This document shows, piece by piece, positions 1 to 5,060 of a stretch of DNA of 5,060 nt. Under the pieces are notes generated by a model, which had not been told where the DNA came from, did not search any database, and worked only from the letters and a program-made list of their open reading frames with translations. Origin of the DNA: Actinomycetota bacterium (lineage in GTDB: Bacteria; Actinomycetota; Acidimicrobiia; Acidimicrobiales; AC-14); NCBI GenBank assembly GCA_020200615.1, contig JAIVIH010000299.1:1-5060 (forward strand), written 5' to 3'. Every line of letters starts with the position of its first letter. Position 1 is the stretch's first letter. The position numbers and the translations under genes are program-made.

Positions 1-1276
1 CCGCCATTCCGTGGACGTAGGCCGCCGCCCCTGCCGCCTCCAGGGGTTCGAGGCCCTGGGCGAGGAAGGCGCCGATCACGCCCGAGAGGACGTCGCCCGT
101 TCCCGCCGTCGCCAGGCGGGCGTCGCCGGCAGTGCTGATGAGGGCCCGGCCACCGGGCTCGGCCACGATGGTCGTGGAGCCCTTGAGCAGGACGGTCGCT
201 CCCGTGCGGCGAGCCAGGTCGCGGGTGGCCTCCAGGCGGTCCGGTCCCGGCTTGCTGCCCACCATCCGGGAGAACTCGCCGTCGTGAGGGGTGAGGACCG
301 TGCCCTTGTCCCGGCCGCTCAGCACGGCTCGGGCGTCGTCGACCGACCCCAGAGCAAACAGCCCGTCGGCATCCACGAGGGTGGGCACGGGGGCCTCGGC
401 CACCAACCGGCGGACGGCCTCCCCGGTGCCTTCTCCCCGGGCCAGGCCGGGACCGACGACGAGAGCCTTCATCCGGTCGAGCTCCTCCAGCACGGTTGCG
501 TCCCATCCGGTAGCGGGGACCGTGCGCCCCACCACCTCCAGGGAGTCGGGCGCCGGGGGCACTCCAGGAATGCCGAGCCGCACCGTGCTGCCTCCGCTGC
601 GCAGGGCGGCCCGGGCGCAGAGGTTGGCCGCCCCTGTCATCCCCCCGGAGCCGGCCAGCACCCACAGTCCCGCCTTCCACTTGTGCGACTCGGCCCCCGG
701 AGACGGGAGCCAAGCCTGCACGTCCTCCTCCTCGACGACCCAGGCCGTCGCCCCCGACGTGTCCAGGCCGATGTCGGCCACGGTTACCTCGCCCGCCAGG
801 TCGGCGCCGGGCTGGAACACCAGGCCGGGCTTGTAGGCCGCGAAGGTGACCGTGCGGGCGGCCCGCGCCGGTTGGCCCCCCGTCTCGCCCGTGAGCCCGT
901 TCACTCCCGACGGGATGTCGACGGCCAGAACCGGGCTGCCCGCCGGGTCGGGAGCGTCGTACTCGCCGTAGAAGCCGGTGCCGTACGCGGCGTCGATCAC
1001 GAGATCCACGGGCGCCAGTCGCGGTGGCCGGTCGGCGGCCTCGATGACCTCGACGCGGACCCCGCGACGGGCAAGCCGGACCGCAGCCGCCCGGCCGTCG
1101 GCTCCGTTGTTGCCCTTTCCCGCGATCACCACCGCTCGCCGCCCGTACCCCCCACCCAGGAGTTGGAGCGCGGCCCGGGCGACAGCCGCCCCCGCCCGCT
1201 CGACCAGGACGGCGACCGGCTCCGGCGAAGCCCGGTCGATCGCCTTCATCTCCTCGGGGGTGACGACGGGTCGCAT
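1..1276 (-). CDS. nnr: Bifunctional NAD(P)H-hydrate epimerase / ADP-dependent dehydratase, 3' end outside window
   Basis: Repairs hydrated NADH and NADPH in the cytoplasm: the N-terminal domain interconverts the R and S hydrates and the C-terminal domain dehydrates the S form using ADP (known for the family). 425 codons are visible from the ATG at 1276. The epimerase half shows VERAGAAVARA near residue 25, KGNNGADG at 54-61 and VDIPSGVNG at 119-127. The dehydratase half shows HKWKAG at 198, GSGGMTGAA at 209, VVGPGLARG at 273, VDADGL at 301, LTPHDGEF at 328, LLKGSTTI at 363 and ATAGTGDVLSG at 389, with likely catalytic Asp395. Only the last few tens of residues should be missing. The epimerase part is compact: few residues lie between NNGADG and the VIDAAYGTG strand, and the usual NNGGDG carries Ala for Gly. 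The ATG lies 4 nt after the acpS stop with no clear Shine-Dalgarno, so coupled translation is likely. Confidence 0.95.
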   Translation of the reverse strand, partial: MRPVVTPEEMKAIDRASPEPVAVLVERAGAAVARAALQLLGGGYGRRAVVIAGKGNNGADGRAAAVRLARRGVRVEVIEAADRPPRLAPVDLVIDAAYGTGFYGEYDAPDPAGSPVLAVDIPSGVNGLTGETGGQPARAARTVTFAAYKPGLVFQPGADLAGEVTVADIGLDTSGATAWVVEEEDVQAWLPSPGAESHKWKAGLWVLAGSGGMTGAANLCARAALRSGGSTVRLGIPGVPPAPDSLEVVGRTVPATGWDATVLEELDRMKALVVGPGLARGEGTGEAVRRLVAEAPVPTLVDADGLFALGSVDDARAVLSGRDKGTVLTPHDGEFSRMVGSKPGPDRLEATRDLARRTGATVLLKGSTTIVAEPGGRALISTAGDARLATAGTGDVLSGVIGAFLAQGLEPLEAAGAAAYVHGMA

Positions 1277-1280
1277 GGCG

Positions 1281-1646
1281 CTAGAGGGCCACGGCGACGG
1301 CCTGAGCCAGGGCCTGGGTGTGGGTGAGCGAGAGCTGCCACTCCTCGACGCCGAGTCGCCGGGACAGGGCCTCGGCTTGGCGCCGTAGGACGAGGGTGGG
1401 CGCGCCCGATGGGAGGGAGACGACCTCGACGTCGTGGAAGGCGAAAGCCCCCAAGCCCACGCCCAGGGCCTTCATCACCGCCTCCTTGGCCGCGAACCGG
1501 GCGGCGAGACGGGGAGCGGGGTCGCGCCAGCGCTTCCCGTAGGCCAGCTCCAGGGGGGTGAACAGGCGTCCGGCGATACGTGGCTGCCGTTCCAGCAGGC
1601 CGCGGAACCGCTCGACCTCCACTGCGTCGATGCCGATACCACGCAT
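1281..1646 (-). CDS. acpS: Holo-[acyl-carrier-protein] synthase
   Basis: Transfers 4'-phosphopantetheine from CoA to the serine of apo-ACP, activating the carrier for fatty-acid synthesis; the family acts as a trimer in the cytoplasm with Mg2+. The protein is 121 aa, a normal length. It opens with GIGIDAVEVERF (residues 3-14, with metal-binding Asp7), then FTPLELAYG at 29-37, and the signature ARFAAKEAVMKALG at 49-62 with Glu55 as the second metal ligand. It ends with LSLTHTQALAQAVAVA at 105-120, where LSLTHT replaces the commoner LSxSHd but keeps the histidine (109). The ATG at 1646 follows the glmM stop by 9 nt, and the following nnr ATG is 4 nt beyond its TAG, so it sits inside the operon. 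The Shine-Dalgarno is weak, which suggests translational coupling to glmM. Confidence 0.95.
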   Translation of the reverse strand: MRGIGIDAVEVERFRGLLERQPRIAGRLFTPLELAYGKRWRDPAPRLAARFAAKEAVMKALGVGLGAFAFHDVEVVSLPSGAPTLVLRRQAEALSRRLGVEEWQLSLTHTQALAQAVAVAL

Positions 1647-1655
1647 CCGATCAGG

Positions 1656-3005
1656 CTAACTGCGCTCCGTCGCCTCACCCAACGAGCGGACCACGGCCGC
1701 GCACAGGATGGTGCACGCCTCCTCGGCGGCCTCTGCCGTGGGGGCTTCCACCATGACCCGGACCACGGCCTCGGTCCCGCTCGGGCGGATGAGCACCCGT
1801 CCCCCCCGCCCCAGGCGGTCCTGGACGGCCCGCACTTCGGCCCACAGGGGCTCGGCCCCGTCCAGGCCGCGACGGGCGACCCGCACGTTCCGGAGGACCT
1901 GCGGCCGCCGGGTCATCACCGAGGCCAGGTCGGCCAGCGAGCGACCCGAGCGGCGCACGACGTCCAGCACCTGGAGGCCGGTGAGGATGCCGTCACCGGT
2001 GGTGGCCAGGTCCCGGAAGATGATGTGACCGGACTGCTCCCCCCCCAGGGACCAGCCGCCCTTCTCGAGCGCCTCGAGCACGTAGCGGTCGCCGACCGCC
2101 GTCTCGGCGATCTCGATGCCGTGGCGCTCCATGGCCTCCCGGAACCCGAGGTTGGCCATGACCGTCACCACGACGGTGCCCCCCCGCAGGGCTCCCCGCT
2201 GCTGGGCGTCGACCGCGCACAGGGCCAGGAGCTGGTCGCCGTCGACCAACCGGCCGGCGTGATCGACGGCCAGCACGCGGTCGGCGTCACCGTCGAAAGC
2301 CAGTCCCAGGTCGGCGCCCGACTCCATCACCGCCCGTTGAAGGTCCTGGGGATAGGTCGACCCCGACGACTGGTTGATGTTCAGGCCGTCGGGCTCGGCG
2401 TGGAGCACCTCGATCTGAGCGCCCAGCCGCCGGAAGACGTCGGGAGCGATACCAGAGGCCGCGCCGTTGGCGCAGTCGAGCACCACTCCTAACCCACCGA
2501 AGTCTCCCGGCTCCACCGTGGCCAGCAGGGACTGGACGTAAGGCTCGGCGTCGGACCTGACGGCCACCCGTCCCACGCCGGGACCGGTCGGAACCGGCCG
2601 CGACCCCCGTCCCACCAGCAGGTCGTCGAGCTCGGATTCGAGCCGATCCTCGATCTCGTCCGTGAGCTTCCGCCCCCCGGCGGCGAAGAACTTCACCCCG
2701 TTGTCGGAGTAGGAGTTGTGGGAAGCCGAGATCACCGCCCCTGGACGGTTCTCGGCCACCGAGAACCAGGCCACTCCCGGAGTGGGCAGCACGCCCAGGT
2801 CGACGACGTCCGCGCCCTCGGCCGTGAGGCCCGCGGTCAGGGCCGCCTGGAGCAGGGGCCCGGAGATGCGCGTGTCCCGCCCGACGAAGAACGTGCCCCC
2901 TTCGAGAACCCGGGCCGCAGCTCGTCCCAGGGCCAGGGTCAACTCGGGTGTCAGCTCGGCATTGGCGACGCCGCGGACACCGTCGGTTCCGAACCGAAGG
3001 GACAG
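1656..3005 (-). CDS. glmM: Phosphoglucosamine mutase, probable CTG start
   Basis: Interconverts glucosamine-6-P and glucosamine-1-P, the step before GlmU in making UDP-GlcNAc for peptidoglycan; cytoplasmic, Mg2+-dependent, activated by phosphorylation of the catalytic serine. From CTG at 3005 the product is 449 aa, the family's usual size. It starts MSLRFGTDGVRGVAN, matching the conserved N-terminus. The catalytic loop ISASHNSYSDNG has Ser95, with Asn-Ser in place of the usual Asn-Pro. The metal loop FDGDADR gives Asp238, Asp240 and Asp242. The sugar-binding loop GGEQSGH is near 322-327 and the phosphate-binding loop RPSGTE at 407-412. No ATG, GTG or TTG lies between the rpsI stop and the FGTDGVRG strand, so CTG is inferred; the next possible start, TTG at 2942, would remove that strand. 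The gap to rpsI is 9 nt. No glmS is next to it here. Confidence 0.93.
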   Translation of the reverse strand: MSLRFGTDGVRGVANAELTPELTLALGRAAARVLEGGTFFVGRDTRISGPLLQAALTAGLTAEGADVVDLGVLPTPGVAWFSVAENRPGAVISASHNSYSDNGVKFFAAGGRKLTDEIEDRLESELDDLLVGRGSRPVPTGPGVGRVAVRSDAEPYVQSLLATVEPGDFGGLGVVLDCANGAASGIAPDVFRRLGAQIEVLHAEPDGLNINQSSGSTYPQDLQRAVMESGADLGLAFDGDADRVLAVDHAGRLVDGDQLLALCAVDAQQRGALRGGTVVVTVMANLGFREAMERHGIEIAETAVGDRYVLEALEKGGWSLGGEQSGHIIFRDLATTGDGILTGLQVLDVVRRSGRSLADLASVMTRRPQVLRNVRVARRGLDGAEPLWAEVRAVQDRLGRGGRVLIRPSGTEAVVRVMVEAPTAEAAEEACTILCAAVVRSLGEATERS

Positions 3006-3014
3006 GGCTGCCCG

Positions 3015-3407
3015 CTAGCGCTTCGAGTACTGCGGGGCCTTGCGCGCCTTCTTCAGCCCGTACTTCTTGCTTTCCTTCTCGCGGGCGTCGCGCGTGAGGA
3101 AGCCGTTCTTCTTGAGCAACGCCCTCAGCTCACCGTCGAGGTCGACCAGCCCGCGGGCGATCCCCAGGCGCAGAGCACCGGCCTGGCCCGACACTCCGCC
3201 GCCGTCGATGGTGGCGTCGATGTCGTACGTCTCCGCCAGGGACGTGATCCGCAGGGGCTCGGTGACGATCATGCGGTGGGTCTCCGTCGGGAAGTAGGCC
3301 TGGATCGGCCGCTTGTTAACGGTGATGTTCCCCGAGCCGGGGCGCAGCCGGACGCGGGCGACTGCCTGCTTCCGGCGTCCCGTGGATTGGATCAAAGGCT
3401 TGGGCAT
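3015..3407 (-). CDS. rpsI: 30S ribosomal protein S9
   Basis: Small-subunit protein of the 30S head; the C-terminal tail reaches the P-site tRNA anticodon stem (known for the family). The 130-aa product shows [19 protein letters not shown] at 8-26, the signature [19 protein letters not shown] at 69-87, then [16 protein letters not shown] and the basic tail [11 protein letters not shown] with the invariant terminal Lys-Arg. It lacks the long acidic N-terminal extension seen in some actinobacteria such as mycobacteria. The ATG at 3407 is fixed by a strong Shine-Dalgarno (AAGGAGAGG). It follows rplM, its normal partner, but with an unusually long and structured 114-nt spacer. glmM starts 9 nt after its TAG and in the same reading frame. 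Confidence 0.98.
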   Translation of the reverse strand: MPKPLIQSTGRRKQAVARVRLRPGSGNITVNKRPIQAYFPTETHRMIVTEPLRITSLAETYDIDATIDGGGVSGQAGALRLGIARGLVDLDGELRALLKKNGFLTRDAREKESKKYGLKKARKAPQYSKR

Positions 3408-3412
3408 CGTCG

Positions 3413-3421
3413 CCTCTCCTT
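3413..3421 (-). promoter_or_regulatory. Strong Shine-Dalgarno of rpsI
   Basis: On the minus strand this reads AAGGAGAGG, with the AAGGAG core 8 nt before the ATG at 3407, a near-ideal spacing. It begins 1 nt after the 3' arm of the 12-bp inverted repeat. It is also complementary to a stretch just after the rplM stop, so access to it may depend on how the leader folds. Confidence 0.85.
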
Positions 3422-3422
3422 A

Positions 3423-3533
3423 GAAGGCCGCTGATTGTCGCGTCGGCCGCTTCGCGGCCGGGCGGCTGATCAGAACTCTGGTTCCCGGACAAGAAGGGTT
3501 CAGCCGCCAAGAGAGGCTCATTCAGCGGCCTTC
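3423..3533. repeat. 12-bp terminal inverted repeats enclosing 87 bp
   Basis: GAAGGCCGCTGA at 3423-3434 on the plus strand is matched exactly in inverse by 3522-3533. The 9-nt core GGCsGCTGA occurs four times: plus strand at 3426 and 3461, minus strand ending at 3500 and 3522. The two pairs differ at one position, with both partners swapped so that pairing is kept. No clear target-site duplication flanks the unit. Confidence 0.7.
3444..3460 (-). repeat. Perfect 7-bp hairpin with GAA triloop
   Basis: The minus strand reads CGGCCGC, then GAA, then GCGGCCG. The apex GCGAAGC is a sequence known to form an exceptionally stable mini-hairpin in DNA. All seven pairs are G-C. This is P3 of the spacer structure and directly follows the 3' arm of P2. 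Confidence 0.75.
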
Positions 3534-3980
3534 ATCCCGCGCCCGAGCCCCGGTCAGCACCAGCGGTTGGGGCAGCTGGGCTTCGTGGGGATGGGCCGGG
3601 CCGGCATAGATCTTGAGCTTCTTGAGCTGGCGGCGGCCGAGGGGGCCGCGGGGGAGCATGCCCCGAACGGCCCGGCGAATCGCCTCCTGGGGCTGATTGG
3701 CGAGAATCTCCACGTAGCCACGACGCTTGAGTCCCCCGGGGTAGCCGGAGTGCCGGATGGCTTCCTTCTTCTCGTCCTTGCCCGCAGTCAGCACGATCTT
3801 GGCCGCGTTGACCACGATCACGTGGTCACCGGTATCGAGGTGGGGAGCGAACATGGGCTTGTGCTTCCCCCGCAGGACCCGTGCCACCTCGGTGGCGAGG
3901 CGGCCGAGGACCAGGCCATCGGCGTCCACGACATGCCAGGCGCGCTGGATGTCGGAAGGTTTTGGGGAGTAAGTACGCAC
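3522..3980 (-). CDS. rplM: 50S ribosomal protein L13
   Basis: Early-assembling large-subunit protein that binds 23S rRNA. The 152-aa product starts [20 protein letters not shown], as is usual for actinobacterial L13. It continues with [11 protein letters not shown] at 23-33, [22 protein letters not shown] at 38-59, [11 protein letters not shown] at 77-87, and the signature [29 protein letters not shown] at 107-135. The GTG at 3980 is chosen because it gives the family N-terminus and has GAGGAG 5 nt upstream; the ATG at 4043 would add 21 unrelated residues across the promoter region. It is the first gene of the leftward cluster. Its last three codons plus the TGA form the 5' arm of the 12-bp inverted repeat, so translation to the end of rplM would disrupt the proposed spacer fold. 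Confidence 0.97.
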   Translation of the reverse strand: MRTYSPKPSDIQRAWHVVDADGLVLGRLATEVARVLRGKHKPMFAPHLDTGDHVIVVNAAKIVLTAGKDEKKEAIRHSGYPGGLKRRGYVEILANQPQEAIRRAVRGMLPRGPLGRRQLKKLKIYAGPAHPHEAQLPQPLVLTGARARDEGR

Positions 3981-3985
3981 GAGCG

Positions 3986-3991
3986 CTCCTC
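3986..3991 (-). promoter_or_regulatory. Shine-Dalgarno of rplM, fixes the GTG start
   Basis: The minus strand reads GAGGAG with 5 nt to the GTG at 3980. The pairing and spacing support GTG over the upstream in-frame ATG at 4043. Confidence 0.75.
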
Positions 3992-4015
3992 TGTCAGCGG
4001 CATGCCGACGGAGGC

Positions 4016-4043
4016 AGTCTACCGTGGCTCTCGAAGCCGGCAA
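4016..4043 (-). promoter_or_regulatory. Possible sigma-70-type promoter for rplM
   Basis: On the minus strand TTGCCG (4043-4038) and TAGACT (4021-4016) are separated by 16 nt, a fair match to -35 and -10 hexamers. Transcription would begin near 4009, giving a leader of roughly 30 nt before the GTG. Matches this weak also occur by chance, so this is only a candidate. Confidence 0.35.
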
Positions 4044-4060
4044 AACGACGACTGGACTCC

Positions 4061-5060
4061 ATGATCACCGTCGACGACATCCGCCAGGCGAGCGAGCGGG
4101 TGGCGTCCGTCATCCGGCCCACTCCGGTCGACCGGTCGGCGAACCTCAGCCGGCTGGCGGGACGACCGATCGTGCTCAAGCCCGAGTACCGGCAACGAAC
4201 GGGCTCGTTCAAGATCCGGGGGGCGACCAACCTCATCTCACGCCTCCCGCCCGGCACCGAGGTCATCGCCGCGTCGGCCGGAAATCACGCCCAGGGCGTA
4301 GCCCTGGCCGCGGCCACGTCCGGTCTGCGCGCCACCATATTCATGCCGAGGAACGCCGCCCTGCCCAAGGTGCAGGCCACCCGCGACTACGGGGCGGCCG
4401 TCCAACTCGTCAGCGACACGGTGGACGACGCCATCGTGGCCGCCCGGGCCTACGCCGAGGAACGCCACGCCACGTTCGTGCCCCCCTTCGACGACCCCCT
4501 GATCATCGCCGGGCAGGGGACCATCGGCCTCGAGCTGGCGAGTGAGGTCCCCGAAGCCGAGGTCGTCGTGGTTCCCGTCGGTGGCGGCGGGCTCATCTCG
4601 GGCATCGCCACCGCCCTCGCCTCGGCCCGGCCGCGGCCCCGCGTGGTCGGGGTGCAGGCCGCGGGGGCCGCGTGCATGCAGGCGTCCTTGCGGGCCGGAC
4701 GATGCGTCAGCTTGCCCACCGTCGTGACCATGGCCGACGGGATCGCCATCAAGGGCCCGTCGCCCCTGACCCTGGCCCACGTCGACGCCTATGTCGACGA
4801 GATCGTCACCGTGGAGGAGGACGACATCAGCCGCGCCGTGCTTCTGCTCCTGGAGCGGGCGAAGGCTGTGGTCGAGCCGGCCGGCGCCTCGTCCCTGGCC
4901 GCCCTGCTCGCAGGCAAGGTCGCTGGAGATGGCCCGGCCGTGGCTGTCCTGTCCGGAGGCAACGTCGACCCGCTCCTGCTCATGAAGCTGATCGACCACG
5001 GCCTGTCGGCCGCAGGGCGCTTTCTCATCCTCCGGATCCTGCTCGACGACCGCCCCGGGT
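4061..5060 (+). CDS. ilvA: Threonine ammonia-lyase (threonine dehydratase), cut by window end
   Basis: PLP enzyme of fold type II that converts threonine to 2-oxobutanoate and ammonia, the first step to isoleucine or of threonine catabolism. 333 codons are visible. They show [10 protein letters not shown] at 46-55 with Lys51 as the PLP Schiff-base lysine, [10 protein letters not shown] at 72-81, the phosphate-cradling GGGGLISG at 174-181, GIAIKGPSP at 227-235, [10 protein letters not shown] at 272-281, and SGGNVD at 298-303 near the pyridine ring. The last residues, [21 protein letters not shown], match the linker and first strand of an ACT domain. This suggests the roughly 400-aa single-ACT form (often named ilvA or tdcB) rather than the long E. 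coli IlvA; the missing tail decides regulation. ATG at 4061 fits the family N-terminus ([13 protein letters not shown]). No good Shine-Dalgarno precedes it. A serine/threonine dehydratase of broader specificity is possible. Confidence 0.92.
   Translation, partial: MITVDDIRQASERVASVIRPTPVDRSANLSRLAGRPIVLKPEYRQRTGSFKIRGATNLISRLPPGTEVIAASAGNHAQGVALAAATSGLRATIFMPRNAALPKVQATRDYGAAVQLVSDTVDDAIVAARAYAEERHATFVPPFDDPLIIAGQGTIGLELASEVPEAEVVVVPVGGGGLISGIATALASARPRPRVVGVQAAGAACMQASLRAGRCVSLPTVVTMADGIAIKGPSPLTLAHVDAYVDEIVTVEEDDISRAVLLLLERAKAVVEPAGASSLAALLAGKVAGDGPAVAVLSGGNVDPLLLMKLIDHGLSAAGRFLILRILLDDRPG

Larger units (their letters stand above)
3412..3533 (-). promoter_or_regulatory. Candidate structured RNA between rplM and rpsI
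   Basis: Read as minus-strand RNA, three nested pairings are exact. P1 is 12 bp: GAAGGCCGCTGA (3533-3522, the last three codons and stop of rplM) with TCAGCGGCCTTC (3434-3423). P2 is 9 bp: GGCGGCTGA (3508-3500) with TCAGCCGCC (3469-3461). P3 is 7 bp: CGGCCGC, loop GAA, GCGGCCG (3460-3444). P2 and P3 abut directly and could stack. A 4-bp mini-hairpin, GAAC/GTTC (3484-3473), lies in the P2 loop. J1/2 contains GCCTCTC (3517-3511), complementary to GAGAGGC (3418-3412) in the rpsI ribosome-binding site. No U tract follows, so it is not an intrinsic terminator. I infer cis-regulation of S9 synthesis. I know of no named RNA family at this position. An inserted palindromic element is the main alternative. 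Confidence 0.5.
3981..4060. other. 80-bp divergent intergenic region, rplM / ilvA
   Basis: This short stretch must hold the promoters of two divergent genes. It contains the rplM Shine-Dalgarno, the candidate rplM promoter and a perfect 10-bp palindrome, CGGCATGCCG (3998-4007), close to the predicted rplM start site. I see no convincing promoter for ilvA; TACCGT at 4020-4025 is a weak -10 candidate overlapping the opposite one. Confidence 0.5.

Noticed and set aside
11..1327. Long plus-strand open frame (438 codons) opposite nnr
   Set aside because: The minus strand encodes a complete run of Nnr motifs over the same bases. The plus-strand product is a low-complexity Arg/Gly/Pro-rich mix with no recognisable domain, typical of antisense frames in GC-rich DNA.
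2039..2046. Run of eight C (G on the coding strand) within glmM as a phase-variation or frameshift site
   Set aside because: The frame is intact across the GGEQSGH motif, and such runs are common in GC-rich coding DNA; nothing indicates slippage.
1434..2492. Plus-strand open frame (352 codons) opposite glmM and acpS
   Set aside because: It lies antisense to two well-identified enzymes and has shadow-like composition and no domain.
1656..2942. TTG at 2942 as the glmM start (428 aa)
   Set aside because: It would delete the conserved FGTDGVRG strand and leave a 72-nt gap that still encodes perfect GlmM sequence in frame; CTG at 3005 explains the data better.
3444..3460. GC-rich hairpin as an intrinsic terminator after rplM
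   Set aside because: No T tract follows it on the minus strand, and rpsI with a strong ribosome-binding site comes directly after it, so termination here is unlikely.
3981..4043. ATG at 4043 as the rplM start (173 aa)
   Set aside because: The extra 21 residues do not resemble L13 and overlap the likely promoter; GTG at 3980 has a good Shine-Dalgarno and the family N-terminus.
4238..4999. Minus-strand open frame (253 codons) opposite ilvA
   Set aside because: The plus strand encodes all threonine ammonia-lyase motifs here; the minus-strand product is low-complexity shadow sequence.

Overview
The window is high-GC DNA, densely packed with genes, with third-position G/C codon use, GTG and CTG starts and short gaps. 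Protein signatures and gene order point to an actinobacterium (Actinomycetota). Acidimicrobiia or a relative is my best guess, based only on remembered family resemblance. Everything looks like core chromosome: I see no transposase, integrase, phage gene, tRNA, rRNA or CRISPR array.

Layout: positions 1-3980 form one leftward (minus-strand) gene train. In transcription order it is rplM (L13, 3980-3522), a 114-nt spacer, rpsI (S9, 3407-3015), glmM (phosphoglucosamine mutase, 3005-1656), acpS (holo-ACP synthase, 1646-1281) and nnr (bifunctional NAD(P)H-hydrate repair enzyme, 1276 to beyond position 1). Except for the rplM-rpsI spacer, the junctions are 4-9 nt, so the genes are probably co-transcribed and translationally coupled. 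After an 80-bp divergent intergenic region, ilvA/tdcB-type threonine ammonia-lyase runs rightward from 4061 and is cut by the window end at the start of its ACT domain.

How the genes fit together: the leftward cluster couples ribosome assembly (L13, S9) to cell-envelope precursor supply (GlmM makes GlcN-1-P for UDP-GlcNAc), fatty-acid carrier activation (AcpS) and nicotinamide cofactor repair (Nnr). This is a growth-linked housekeeping operon of a kind usual in actinobacteria. ilvA starts isoleucine synthesis or threonine breakdown and is not obviously linked to it.

The most unusual part is the rplM-rpsI spacer. The last four codons of rplM, including its stop, are a perfect 12-nt inverted match to a segment 2 nt before the strong rpsI Shine-Dalgarno core. 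Nested inside are a 9-bp stem and a 7-bp GAA-triloop hairpin that abut each other, giving a three-way-junction-like fold. A further complementarity could cover the rpsI Shine-Dalgarno. I propose it as a candidate cis-acting RNA controlling S9; the rival reading is a small palindromic (MITE/REP-like) insertion. A second point of note is that glmM appears to start with CTG.
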